Shown here in pieces: positions 50,751-60,193 of a DNA stretch of 64,000 nt (the stretch's first letter is position 1; every line of letters starts with the position of its first letter). This DNA is from an uncultured Lactobacillus sp. GTDB lineage: Bacteria; Bacillota; Bacilli; Lactobacillales; Lactobacillaceae. Below the pieces are notes generated by a model. That model was not told the origin of the DNA. It saw only the letters and a program-made list of their open reading frames with translations, and did not search any database. The stretch is taken from positions 1 through 64,000 of the forward strand of contig CAOOYH010000001.1 of the NCBI GenBank assembly GCA_948500755.1, in the 5' to 3' direction. A program made the translations under genes and the position numbers.

Positions 50751-53700
50751 TTAATCTCTGAAATTAACTTGCCGAGCATTAGAAAGTAGAAATTGAATTT
50801 TATTAGGGTTAAAACGATCACTTTGAGTTCTCACTTGAAGTAAATATATCTCACCAATCTTCAAGTTCTCACCTACTTTTTCCCAGACTTGAGGAAAAAT
50901 GGTAAAGTCTTTTTCGCCACTAGTATCACTAAAAACTGCAAAAGCCATATTATCGCCTTTTTTTGTGGTAATTTGTTTGACTTTCATTAACTTTCCAACT
51001 GCAATTCCTTGCTCATTACTCTCAAAAACTTGTAATCGTTTTGCATTAAACTTTCGAGCATATTTTTGAACCGCAATAATCGGATTAATGCCAGTACTAA
51101 AGCCCATCGCTTCAACTTCCATCGCTGATTTTTCAGCTGCAGTTGGCATTTTTTCTTCTTCTACTTTTGGCTCTAATGTTTCAAATAAAGATAAATTTGA
51201 GCCTGCCATTTTTACACTCTCAACTAAATCTTTATTTATTTTTAACAGTTCATTTCTATTAGGAGCTAGTCTATCAAAAGTTCCGGCCTTGATTAAATTT
51301 CCGACCGCATCTGCACTTAGTAAATTATTATCTATTTTCCATAAGAAATCAGTCATCGACTTAATTGGACGTTTAATTTCTAAAATTTGCCTTAATAAGT
51401 CACTTCTTAATCCCCGAATTGCCTTTAAACCGACTAAAATTTTTCCATTCTCTAATGAAAAATCTGCCTTACTATTTTCAATATCAGGCGGCAAAATCTT
51501 AATTCCAGCTTCTTGAGCTTGCGTTAGGTATTGGGCAATTTTATGTCGGTTACCCATATTGCTATTTAACAAAGCTAAGTAGAAGGCTCCTGGGTAATGT
51601 ACTTTGAAGTAAGCAAGCCAAAAAGCAATCTTACTATAGGCCACGGCATGAGAACGATTAAATCCGTAATTAGCAAACTGTGCAATATAGTCATAAACTT
51701 TTTCAGCAGTTTCTTTTTTATGGCCTAATTTAATTGCACCTTCAATAAACTTAGCTCTTTCACGTTGAATTACATCCGCATTTTTCTTAGACATTGCACG
51801 TCTTAAAAGATCAGCCTCTCCTAAAGAAAAACCTGCTAAAACTTGAGCTGTCTGCATAACTTGCTCTTGATAAACCAAAACCCCGTAGGTAGTGCCTAGA
51901 ATTTTCTTTAAACTAGGATCAGGATATTGAACCCTTTCCTTTCCATGTTTTCTATTGATGAAATGATCAATATTATTCATTGGACCGGGACGGTATAAGG
52001 CATTAACTGCAACAATATCTTCAAAGCTATCTGGATGAAGTTGTTCAAGCACACGCTTAATCCCATCAGATTCAAACTGAAATACTGCATCCGTATCTCC
52101 GCGTTGAAACAAGGCAAGTGTTTCTTGATCATCCAGGAGAATGTGGTTAGGGTCTATGTCAATTCCGTCTGCTCTTAAAGCTGCAACAATATTCCCTAAA
52201 ATTGTTAAATTTCTTAATCCCAAGAAGTCAATTTTTAACAAACCTAATGATTCAACATTCAATTTTGTCTGTTGAGTCACAGGAATTCCTAAGGGGCCTG
52301 CTTGAAGTCCTACGATTTCCGCTAGCGAATCATCAGTAATTACTAAACCAGCCGCATGAATTGAATAGTGCCTTGGTAAATTTTCTAAATGTTCAGCAGT
52401 CGCAAATAAAATTTTACTTAATTCATTCGTATTTACTAGTAGCTGCAATTCTTTTGATTTTTGATATGCCTCAGCCAGGGTAATTTTTCCCTTAGAGTGC
52501 GGAATCGCATCTAACCAGCGATACGTTTCAACCTTATTTAATCCAAAAACACGACAAACATCTTTTAAAACCTGCTTTGCCGCCAAAGTACCAAATGTTA
52601 AAATCTGTGCCGCATGATTCATCCCGTACTTTTCAAACATATACTTAATTACTTCATCCCTGCGATTGTCCGGAATATCTAAATCAATATCAGGCATTTG
52701 CTGACGGGCCGGATTTAAGAAACGTTCAAAAAGCAAATCATATTCGATTGGATCTACTTCAGTAATTCTAAGAGCATATGAAACAAGAGAGCCAGCTGCT
52801 GATCCTCTCCCTGGACCTGTTGTAATATTGACACTATGTGCAAAATTCATTACATCCCACACAATAAGAAAGTAATCATCAAATCCCATTTCGTTAATTA
52901 CTTTTAACTCATAATCAAGTCTTTCCTGATATTTAGTGGGGATTTGGTTATTAAATCTCTTTGCAAGACCCGTTTGAGCTAAAGCATGCAGGTACTCTTT
53001 TGAAGTAGGAAATTTATTTTGCTTAAATTTTGGTAATTGTGGATCTTGAAATTTAATTTCTGCAGTACAGATTTTTCCAATTTCTTCTGCATTTTTTAAC
53101 GCATCTTCAATATCAAACTTCCGATAAATCACTTGCAATTCTTCACTATTTTTCAAATAGTGTGAGCCTGCTTGTTTAGCTAGCTGCTCTATATTTTCTA
53201 AATGAGTATTAGTTTTAATTGCTTGCAGCGTACGTCTTAAAAATTGCTCATTACCGTTAAGATACTGTCCATCTTCTACAGCAGTTAGAGGTAAGTTAAA
53301 TTGTGTTGCTAATGAGCGAATATAATTTATATATTCTTGCTGTCCTGAATCCGCATAGACTCCCAAATACATGGAAGATGAGCTCGGAAGAGAATCTTGC
53401 AGCTTTCGTAAATAATTTGCTCCCATTTTAGGATTATTAGTTTGCAACATTTTTAGTTCACTATGTAAATTGCTTGGAGTAATTAGAATTAAATGGCCGA
53501 GATATTTTTTTAAATCTTCGAAAGTTAAAATATTTTCTTTTTCGCCATTTTCAGTTAAAAGATTAACTGCACTAGATAAACGTAAAATATTTTTATATCC
53601 CTGGTCATCTTTGGCAATTACAATGAGATCATACTTATTAGCTTCATCAATTAAACCATTAATTCTAAGTTGCATCCCTAGTAAAGGTTTAATTCCGGTA

Positions 53701-53867
53701 TCTTTTGCTGCCTTATAAAAATCGACCAGGCCATAAGTAATATTGATATCGGTTAAAGCAATCGCAGAATAGCCTTTTTTCTTAGCATTTTCAGCTAAAT
53801 TTTTAACTTTAGTTGGACTCTCAAGTAGAGTAAAACCGCTTAAATTTTGTAAACTAACCGCTCCCAT
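50751..53867 (-). CDS. dnaE: DNA polymerase III alpha subunit DnaE
   Basis: 1038 residues of the shorter DnaE1 type that works beside PolC in Firmicutes. N-terminal PHP domain (LAENAKKKGYSAIALTDIN), polymerase acids in QQMPDIDLDIPDNRRDEVI (about 385-402) and KLDFLG region, helix-hairpin-helix and an OB-fold close to the C-terminus (VKQITTKKGDNMAFAVFSD). The length is rather shorter than in Bacillus (about 1115) but all domains are seen. It precedes pfkA, as is usual in lactobacilli. Confidence 0.97.
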   Translation of the reverse strand: MGAVSLQNLSGFTLLESPTKVKNLAENAKKKGYSAIALTDINITYGLVDFYKAAKDTGIKPLLGMQLRINGLIDEANKYDLIVIAKDDQGYKNILRLSSAVNLLTENGEKENILTFEDLKKYLGHLILITPSNLHSELKMLQTNNPKMGANYLRKLQDSLPSSSSMYLGVYADSGQQEYINYIRSLATQFNLPLTAVEDGQYLNGNEQFLRRTLQAIKTNTHLENIEQLAKQAGSHYLKNSEELQVIYRKFDIEDALKNAEEIGKICTAEIKFQDPQLPKFKQNKFPTSKEYLHALAQTGLAKRFNNQIPTKYQERLDYELKVINEMGFDDYFLIVWDVMNFAHSVNITTGPGRGSAAGSLVSYALRITEVDPIEYDLLFERFLNPARQQMPDIDLDIPDNRRDEVIKYMFEKYGMNHAAQILTFGTLAAKQVLKDVCRVFGLNKVETYRWLDAIPHSKGKITLAEAYQKSKELQLLVNTNELSKILFATAEHLENLPRHYSIHAAGLVITDDSLAEIVGLQAGPLGIPVTQQTKLNVESLGLLKIDFLGLRNLTILGNIVAALRADGIDIDPNHILLDDQETLALFQRGDTDAVFQFESDGIKRVLEQLHPDSFEDIVAVNALYRPGPMNNIDHFINRKHGKERVQYPDPSLKKILGTTYGVLVYQEQVMQTAQVLAGFSLGEADLLRRAMSKKNADVIQRERAKFIEGAIKLGHKKETAEKVYDYIAQFANYGFNRSHAVAYSKIAFWLAYFKVHYPGAFYLALLNSNMGNRHKIAQYLTQAQEAGIKILPPDIENSKADFSLENGKILVGLKAIRGLRSDLLRQILEIKRPIKSMTDFLWKIDNNLLSADAVGNLIKAGTFDRLAPNRNELLKINKDLVESVKMAGSNLSLFETLEPKVEEEKMPTAAEKSAMEVEAMGFSTGINPIIAVQKYARKFNAKRLQVFESNEQGIAVGKLMKVKQITTKKGDNMAFAVFSDTSGEKDFTIFPQVWEKVGENLKIGEIYLLQVRTQSDRFNPNKIQFLLSNARQVNFRD

Positions 53868-53969
53868 ATACTCACCCTTTCTGATAATTTAAGTATAGCA
53901 AATTCTATTATCTTCGCTTGCTAAAACATCTTATTTTTGCTAAGATACCTAGCGAAAGAAGGAGAAATT

Positions 53970-54170
53970 ATGCGCTACATTATTACAGTGATTTGGTCAT
54001 GCATTTTTTGCGAAATTATCGGTTTTATTGCTGCATCTCTAACTCAGATGCAATTTAATCCTATGCAATCTTTGATTATTGGCGCAGTCTTTGGCTTGCT
54101 CTTCGCAATTATTATTCCTGCCATTACTGCCAAAAGTCATAAAGACAAAAGTAAGTATAGTAAATTATAA
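53970..54170 (+). CDS. DUF2929 family small membrane protein (YjzD-like)
   Basis: 66 residues with two transmembrane helices (about 2-24 and 32-53) and a Lys-rich tail (KSHKDKSKYSKL). The ATG at 53970 has GAAGGAGAA just ahead; the longer frame from TTG at 53937 has no support. Function unknown. It is transcribed away from dnaE and ends at a shared terminator. Confidence 0.82.
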   Translation: MRYIITVIWSCIFCEIIGFIAASLTQMQFNPMQSLIIGAVFGLLFAIIIPAITAKSHKDKSKYSKL

Positions 54171-54192
54171 TTGAATTAAATTTGAATATTAT

Positions 54193-54226
54193 AAAAAGCT
54201 GTTTCAATTAAGAAACAGCTTTTTTT
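54193..54226. terminator. Bidirectional terminator
   Basis: AAAAGCTGTTTC (54194-54205) and GAAACAGCTTTT (54212-54223), 6-base loop, T-runs on both strands between converging genes. Confidence 0.9.
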
Positions 54227-54227
54227 C

Positions 54228-55793
54228 TTAGTAAAATTTATAATTCTTACTTGTATCTACTTTAATATCATCATGAGTTAAGTACTCACTAAACATTTGA
54301 ACATAATCTTGGTCAAAGATCTTTTCAATTTTATCCATACTGTAAGCTGGGTAGAAACCTCCACCTAGAGCACGATAATTGTTCACAGCTAACTTATAAA
54401 CCTTGTCATCTTCAAGATCTTTACCATCTAAAGTCACCTTAGTCAATCTTTGACCCACTGGCTTAGATAAATCAGCTTCGTACTTAACAGGATAGAAAAG
54501 ATCAAAATGATATAACATTGGTTTAGGTGTAATCCAACGATCGATAAATTTAATTTTACCATCTTTATCTTTTTCTAAAAAGCCAGCTGAATATTCAATG
54601 ATTTCCTTTAATTCTTTTCCAGTAAGGTTAACAATGCAAAGTTGATTTGCGTATGGATAGTTAAGCAAAACTTCTCTCATGGTAACATTCTTTGAAAATC
54701 CATGAGCTGATTCTGACATAATTGCAGTAGCTGAAACATCTGCACCAGTAAACCAAAGCTGCATTTGCTGGATAAGGTTAATGAATGGAGCTCCCTCAAT
54801 TCTCCCCTGAATTGCATTTTCAATTGGAGCAGGCTCAGATAAGTGAGCAATAGGTTGATCTAACCACTTTTGAGTCTCTTCATCAAGGCTCTTAACAATC
54901 TTTTCAATAGCTGGATCAGGGGCGTAATCTTTGCTATCAATTAATTCAGTAGTCATCTCATTAATCTTGACCTTGCCTTTTTCATCCTTGTCAAAATCAA
55001 TAACTACTTTACCAACCGCTTCTCCTCGATATCCGGGTTGAACAATTGCAGTATCCCGGGTAACTAAGTTTAAGCGACGATGTTGATGTCCAGTTAAAAA
55101 GACATCAATTTCAGGAATTTCAGTTAAAATCTTATATCCTTCGTTTTCACCAGTGTGGGGCTCAGTTGCTTTCCCAGTCAAAGGATCACTCTCAAAGCCA
55201 CCATGATACATAGCACAAAGAATATCGACCTGTGGGCGCAATTTCTTAGCTAATTTAGAAAGTACATCATAACCAGAAACAAACTTTAATCCTTTGATAT
55301 GATCTTCTGATTCCCAGTGAGAAATATATTGGGTAGTAATCCCCATAATTCCTATTTTCAGGCCAGCCTTTTCAATAATAGTGTATTCCTTACCAAAAAA
55401 CGGCACATTAGTTTCTGCATCTAAAACATTATCATTAATAAATGGCGCACGGTTATTATCAACGTAATATGACAAGTAATCTAATCCATAATTAAAATCA
55501 TGGTTTCCCAATGCACGTGCATCATAGCCTACTTCATTATAAGCTTCAGTAAATTTACGTAATCCTTCCTCTTCAGGGAGCTTATGTGTAAAGCTAGCTA
55601 AAGGAGATCCTTGCAAACAATCTCCACTATCTGTAACTAAAACATTATTTGCGCCGTATTTTTCTTTTTCACTTTTTACGACACTGCTTACCCGGCTAAG
55701 TGAAATTGGTGCATCATAATTGTTTTTATCTTGATAATCAGTTGGCATTAAAAAGCCATGCGTATCACTTGAGTGTAAAATAACTAGTTTCAT
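54228..55793 (-). CDS. Metallophosphoesterase / 5'-nucleotidase family protein (YunD-like)
   Basis: 521 residues. N-terminal calcineurin-like domain with metal ligands in ILHSSDTHGFLMP, VTDSGDCLQGSP, ALGNHDFNYG, MYHGG and TGHQHRRLN. C-terminal 5'-nucleotidase domain (ATAIMSESAHGFSKN; YPYANQLCIVNLTGKELKEI; NNYRALGGGFYPAYS). No signal peptide, so unlike UshA it should act in the cytosol on nucleotides or nucleotide sugars. Single gene. Confidence 0.92.
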   Translation of the reverse strand: MKLVILHSSDTHGFLMPTDYQDKNNYDAPISLSRVSSVVKSEKEKYGANNVLVTDSGDCLQGSPLASFTHKLPEEEGLRKFTEAYNEVGYDARALGNHDFNYGLDYLSYYVDNNRAPFINDNVLDAETNVPFFGKEYTIIEKAGLKIGIMGITTQYISHWESEDHIKGLKFVSGYDVLSKLAKKLRPQVDILCAMYHGGFESDPLTGKATEPHTGENEGYKILTEIPEIDVFLTGHQHRRLNLVTRDTAIVQPGYRGEAVGKVVIDFDKDEKGKVKINEMTTELIDSKDYAPDPAIEKIVKSLDEETQKWLDQPIAHLSEPAPIENAIQGRIEGAPFINLIQQMQLWFTGADVSATAIMSESAHGFSKNVTMREVLLNYPYANQLCIVNLTGKELKEIIEYSAGFLEKDKDGKIKFIDRWITPKPMLYHFDLFYPVKYEADLSKPVGQRLTKVTLDGKDLEDDKVYKLAVNNYRALGGGFYPAYSMDKIEKIFDQDYVQMFSEYLTHDDIKVDTSKNYKFY

Positions 55794-55825
55794 TAATACC
55801 TATTCCTTTAATCAAAAATTATATA

Positions 55826-55852
55826 AAAAAAGACACCCCAAGGTGTCTTTAA
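55826..55852 (-). terminator. Terminator of rpmF
   Basis: AAAGACACC (55829-55837) and GGTGTCTTT (55842-55850), 4-base loop, T-run on the minus strand. Confidence 0.85.
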
Positions 55853-56044
55853 TTAATCGTTATTTTGTTGCTTGTTTTCGTTAGCAACTTGACGGCCTTT
55901 GTAAAAGCCCTTTGGTGAAACGCGGTGGCTTAAACGGTATTCACCAGTAGTAGCATCGTAATGCATTGCTGGTGTGGTTAATTTAATATGACCACGACGT
56001 GAACGTTTCTTTTGCTTAGAAGTTTTTCTTGCAGGAACTGCCAT
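55853..56044 (-). CDS. rpmF: Ribosomal protein L32, zinc-independent form
   Basis: 63 residues, MAVPARKTSKQKKRSRRGH then a short linker and an FYKGRQV motif. The four cysteines of the zinc-ribbon form are absent, so this is the C-minus paralogue type. The C-terminal tail is Asn/Gln-rich. Strong AAGGAGATC ahead of the ATG. Single gene with its own terminator. Confidence 0.96.
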   Translation of the reverse strand: MAVPARKTSKQKKRSRRGHIKLTTPAMHYDATTGEYRLSHRVSPKGFYKGRQVANENKQQNND

Positions 56045-56160
56045 TAGTTAGATCTCCTTTTTTATAGAATTGAGACTTGCGAACCTTTAAATAAACAAAT
56101 TCACTAAATACTCACGTATTTCAATGATACAATCTAAGAGCTGATAAATCAAGTCCAATC

Positions 56161-56490
56161 TTATTTTGTAGCTTCAGAATTATTAACTTTTTTTAATTCA
56201 GCTATTTGTTTATCTCTAGATTCAATTTCACTCCGATATTTATTATCTAATTCTTTCTTCTGTTTTGCTAGTGCTTTTTTTACATCGGGAGAAACTTTTT
56301 CTCCTTTGCCAATCAAAAGTGATACTAAAGCACCTAATAGAAGCATAATCACTAAGACGATGATTAAAGGCATTTTAGGTTGGAAAAAGCCAAAATTAAT
56401 CGCTACAGGTTCAGTATTTAGGCATGCAAAAATCACAAGCACTAAAACGATAATTAGTCCAATTACTAAATTTCTTTGCTTATTCATCAT
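56161..56490 (-). CDS. LapA-like membrane protein (DUF1049)
   Basis: 109 residues: two transmembrane helices (about 8-26 and 36-60), typical FACLNTEPVAINFGFF between them, and a C-terminal coiled coil rich in Lys and Glu (about 68-105). LapA/YciS homologues in other bacteria help lipopolysaccharide assembly, which cannot apply here, so function is unknown. It lies six bases behind the SDR gene and shares its operon. Confidence 0.86.
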   Translation of the reverse strand: MMNKQRNLVIGLIIVLVLVIFACLNTEPVAINFGFFQPKMPLIIVLVIMLLLGALVSLLIGKGEKVSPDVKKALAKQKKELDNKYRSEIESRDKQIAELKKVNNSEATK

Positions 56491-56496
56491 TCTTCC

Positions 56497-57291
56497 CTAC
56501 TTTCTGCTAGCAAACTTTAGACTTGCCCAGTCACCAATACGAGGGAAAATTTGGTAAAGCTTTGCTAAGGTAGCTAAGCTTAGAGGTAAATTCAATTCAC
56601 GACGATTAGAGCCAAAGAAGTGGACTACCTGCCAAGCTACATCATCTGGATCAAGCATGAAACGTTGAACATTATTCACGTAAGAACCACTTTCATCAGC
56701 AATATTAAAGAAATTAGTATAAACTGGTCCAGGATTTACTGTCATGACCTTAACACCAAAAGGTTTTAATTCTAGACGTAAAACGTTTGAAAATTGAATA
56801 ATAGCCGCCTTAGTAGCACTGTAAGCTGCAGTCTTAGTAGTTGGTACAATTCCAGCAATTGAGCCAAAATTAATAATTTGCCCTTGCTTTTGATCGATCA
56901 TGACGCGCGCAACAAGACGAGTGAAATACATCAAGCCTAAAACATTGGTTTGAAACATTTCAGTCACCACTTGAGGTGAAGTCTCTAAAAATTCTTTAAA
57001 GACACCAAAACCTGCTGCGTTGACAAGATAATCAATATGGTCAACATGACTAACAATTTCATTAAAGGCACGATCAATTTGATCAGCTTTGCTAATATCT
57101 GTTGGAAATACATATACTTCATTTCCAGAAAGCTGACGTGCTTCGTTTGCAATTTCTTCTAACTTATCTTGATGACGTGCCATCAAAATAACTGTTGCAC
57201 CACGACTTGCACTTTCTAAAGCAATTGAGCGTCCAATACCACTAGAAGCTCCTGTAACTACTACGACTTTATCCCTTAATGAATTACTCAT
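56497..57291 (-). CDS. Short-chain dehydrogenase/reductase (YqjQ-like)
   Basis: 264 residues of the classical SDR fold: cofactor site VVTGASSGIGRSIALE, NAAGFG, catalytic Ser in NFGSIAGIV and Y-K in YSATKAAIIQF. Substrate unknown. In lactobacilli it routinely follows rnz. Starts four bases after the rnz stop codon. Residue type after beta-2 (RHQDK) suggests NADP(H). Confidence 0.93.
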   Translation of the reverse strand: MSNSLRDKVVVVTGASSGIGRSIALESASRGATVILMARHQDKLEEIANEARQLSGNEVYVFPTDISKADQIDRAFNEIVSHVDHIDYLVNAAGFGVFKEFLETSPQVVTEMFQTNVLGLMYFTRLVARVMIDQKQGQIINFGSIAGIVPTTKTAAYSATKAAIIQFSNVLRLELKPFGVKVMTVNPGPVYTNFFNIADESGSYVNNVQRFMLDPDDVAWQVVHFFGSNRRELNLPLSLATLAKLYQIFPRIGDWASLKFASRK

Positions 57292-57295
57292 ATTA

Positions 57296-58225
57296 TTATC
57301 CCCTCAATGTGATTTCAAAATTATCTAAATCATTAGCTAAGTGAGTATGTTTAAAAATCTTTCTAGCATCATGTTCTAATTGTCTACCAGCTCTTCCAGT
57401 ATAGCGAGCAGAAATGTGAGTTAAATAAAGCTCTCCAACATTATGATCTCGAGCAACTCGAGCTGCATCCAAACAAGTTGAATGGAAGTAGCGATGGGCC
57501 ATTTTTTCTTCTCCACCATCAAATGTTGATTCATGAACTAGAACATCAGCGTTATCTGCTAATTCACCAATATTTTTTGTTGGCCGAGTATCATAAATAA
57601 TTGTCACAATTCGTCCTGGACGCTCTTCTCCAAGAAAATCACGTCCATCTAGTTTTTGACCATCACTTAATGTGATTATTTTTCCGGCCTTTAATTGACC
57701 AAGAAGCGGTCCATTAGGCACATTGTATTCTGCCACTTTATCCATTAATAATTCACCTGGACGTGGCTTTTCAACTACACGAAAGCCAAAACTCGGTACT
57801 CGGTGATCTAAACGAGCTGTGTAGACCGCAAAAATATCATTTTCAAAAATTAAGCCATCTTCTTTTAAAACCACATACTTAATCGGATATGATACGCGAG
57901 TTTTAGAAACTCTGAGAGAAGTTTGTACAAATTGTTCAATACCAGCTGGTCCATAAATTGTTAGTGGACCACCATCGCCTTGAAAAGAACGAGATGAGAG
58001 AAAACCTGGAAGTCCAAAAATATGGTCACCATGAGTATGTGAAATAAAGATTCGCGTTACTTTTCTAGGTCTAATGTTAGTCTTTAAAATTTGATGTTGT
58101 GTGGCTTCTCCCACATCAAATAGCCATACTTCATTTAATTCATCTAATAATTTTAGTGCGGTACAAGAAACATTTCTACTTTTTGATGGTTGTCCCGCAC
58201 TTGTTCCTAAAAATTGTATTTCCAT
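57296..58225 (-). CDS. rnz: Ribonuclease Z
   Basis: Trims the 3' ends of tRNA precursors. 309 residues, metallo-beta-lactamase fold with FISHTHGDHIFGLPGFLSSR (zinc ligands), HESTFDGGEEKMAHRYFHST and a terminal ELYLTHISARYTG. LDHRVPSFGFRV is the family motif. Part of the obg-acyltransferase-rnz-SDR-lapA string. Confidence 0.96.
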   Translation of the reverse strand: MEIQFLGTSAGQPSKSRNVSCTALKLLDELNEVWLFDVGEATQHQILKTNIRPRKVTRIFISHTHGDHIFGLPGFLSSRSFQGDGGPLTIYGPAGIEQFVQTSLRVSKTRVSYPIKYVVLKEDGLIFENDIFAVYTARLDHRVPSFGFRVVEKPRPGELLMDKVAEYNVPNGPLLGQLKAGKIITLSDGQKLDGRDFLGEERPGRIVTIIYDTRPTKNIGELADNADVLVHESTFDGGEEKMAHRYFHSTCLDAARVARDHNVGELYLTHISARYTGRAGRQLEHDARKIFKHTHLANDLDNFEITLRG

Positions 58226-58238
58226 GAAAACCCTATTT

Positions 58239-60188
58239 CTAATATTTTCCTTCAGTAACTAAAACTTTAGTTATATAGGCACTATAAAATTTCGATCCTT
58301 CTGGAGTTGGATGTGTATGATCATCGTAGAACCAATCTTGATGACTACCAGCAAATTCATGCCACTTAATAATGGTTAAGTTTGGATATTTTTTCGTTGC
58401 TGCATCTAGTTCACCATTAACTTGATCTTGCCAATCACGTGTTGGCACATGAGTGTTAATCCAAAAAACATGTCTCTTTGGGCCAATAATCTGCATTAAG
58501 TGATCAAGTTCTTGAGGTTGAAAGGCTCCGTTTGTACCTAAGCCAATTAACACATTATCATTTAAAGCACCCTTTGCCTTGTATTGTTCAAAAAGTGGAA
58601 TAGTATCACCCAATTGTCTAGAAACTGCTGCATCAATGATTAAATGTGGCATCAATTTTTGTAAGTTTTGGCTAGATCCAGCCATTACTGAATCTCCAAT
58701 GGCAGTCACCTGAATTTTTTGTGCTAGTTGTAAATCAACTTGAGAAATTCCGTATTTTTCAAAGTCTTTATTTACCGGTTTGGTAACTGCCGCTTTCTTA
58801 GCTTGTTTTATAAGATCAGCTCTTGAAGTTGGTGCTTTTTTCTTTCTAGACTGAGCTTCTTTAATTAGTTTCTGATTATTCTTTAGTTGCTTACTACGAT
58901 TTGATTTAATCTGTTTAGCTAGTTGAGAGTGATTAGGATTTTCCGCTTTGACAGTTGGCGCTTTTAAAATTCCAAAACTACCTAGAATAAAAACTATTAT
59001 CCCTGTTGCGAAAAGTATCTTTGCTTGATAGTGTTTTGCTCGTAAATTTAAGGCCTTAGTTAAGAATTGACGAACCTTTTCCCAATCAATTCGACCAAAT
59101 GGTTTTTCAATAAAACGATAACTAAGTTCAGCAATTATCAAAATTAAAATAACTTCGATTGAATGATATAAAACCACATGATCGGCAATATCTTTAACCT
59201 TATCTTCAAAGAAAATCATTACTGGAAATTGATATAAGTAAATTCCATATGAACGTGACCCAATCCATTTAAATACTGGATTAGTTAACCACTTGTTCCA
59301 GCTACTGCCTGGATGAGCAATGATTCCAACAAAAATCGTTGTTACTAGTGAAAAGAAGAACATCCCTCCACGATAGGCAAATGCTTTTTGTGGATTAAAA
59401 ATTGGACTCGTTGCCATTAGTAAGATAGCTACTAATGATATAGCTCCCACAATATTTAAGAGCCAATGATCTCTTTTTTCTAGATTTGCATTTAACTTCC
59501 AAGTTGGCCAAAAAACTGCTAGCATTGCTCCCAAACCTAGAGAGAAGAATCTTGTATCCGTCCCATAGTAAATTCTACTTGTATCAACACCTGGTTTAAA
59601 TAAAAATGCCATCTCTAAAGCAGAAAATAAAGTTAAGGCTGTAATAATCCAAAAAATTGTTTTTTTCTTTTTAGCGAACTTAACTAGCAAAAAGATTATT
59701 AGAGGCCAAATAATGTAAAATTGACCTTCAATTGACATGGTCCATAAATGAACAAATGGCGATTCATTAGCTGCAAATCGTTCAAAATAACTTTGTCCAT
59801 TCTTTATCTGCCAAAAGTTATAGACGTTCAGTAAATTAGTAACGACTATTTGATTCAACCTAGCTAGAAGATTCTGCTGAAAAAGTAAGATATAGGCACT
59901 ACATCCCCACAACAGTGTAATCATTTGAGGGTATAATTTTTTGATTCGCCTGATGTAGAAAGATTTGAAATTATACTCTCCCCGCTCCTCATAGGCATGA
60001 AACATATGGTCTGTAACTAAATAACCCGATAATACTAAAAATATCGGTACTCCTAAATATCCACCCATAAACTGGTTTGGATTAAGGTGATATAGAATTA
60101 CTCCAATAACGGCTAGAGCACGAAGTCCGGCATAACCTGTAATAAAGCGGTTCTTTTTATTCAAAAGTCTTACTCCCAACTTTTTCAA
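58239..60188 (-). CDS. OatA-like cell-surface O-acetyltransferase
   Basis: 649 residues. Acyltransferase-3 domain with ten or so membrane helices (GYAGLRALAVIGVILYHL at the start, the catalytic-His type motif; FVHLWTMSIEGQFYIIWP), a Lys-rich linker (about 430-480), and an extracellular SGNH domain with VTAIGDSVMAGSS and the DDHTHPTPEGSKFY catalytic Asp-His. This two-part layout transfers acetyl groups across the membrane, often to muramic acid, giving lysozyme resistance. Peptidoglycan versus teichoic or polysaccharide target is not settled by sequence. Confidence 0.92.
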   Translation of the reverse strand: MKKLGVRLLNKKNRFITGYAGLRALAVIGVILYHLNPNQFMGGYLGVPIFLVLSGYLVTDHMFHAYEERGEYNFKSFYIRRIKKLYPQMITLLWGCSAYILLFQQNLLARLNQIVVTNLLNVYNFWQIKNGQSYFERFAANESPFVHLWTMSIEGQFYIIWPLIIFLLVKFAKKKKTIFWIITALTLFSALEMAFLFKPGVDTSRIYYGTDTRFFSLGLGAMLAVFWPTWKLNANLEKRDHWLLNIVGAISLVAILLMATSPIFNPQKAFAYRGGMFFFSLVTTIFVGIIAHPGSSWNKWLTNPVFKWIGSRSYGIYLYQFPVMIFFEDKVKDIADHVVLYHSIEVILILIIAELSYRFIEKPFGRIDWEKVRQFLTKALNLRAKHYQAKILFATGIIVFILGSFGILKAPTVKAENPNHSQLAKQIKSNRSKQLKNNQKLIKEAQSRKKKAPTSRADLIKQAKKAAVTKPVNKDFEKYGISQVDLQLAQKIQVTAIGDSVMAGSSQNLQKLMPHLIIDAAVSRQLGDTIPLFEQYKAKGALNDNVLIGLGTNGAFQPQELDHLMQIIGPKRHVFWINTHVPTRDWQDQVNGELDAATKKYPNLTIIKWHEFAGSHQDWFYDDHTHPTPEGSKFYSAYITKVLVTEGKY

Positions 60189-60193
60189 ATTTT

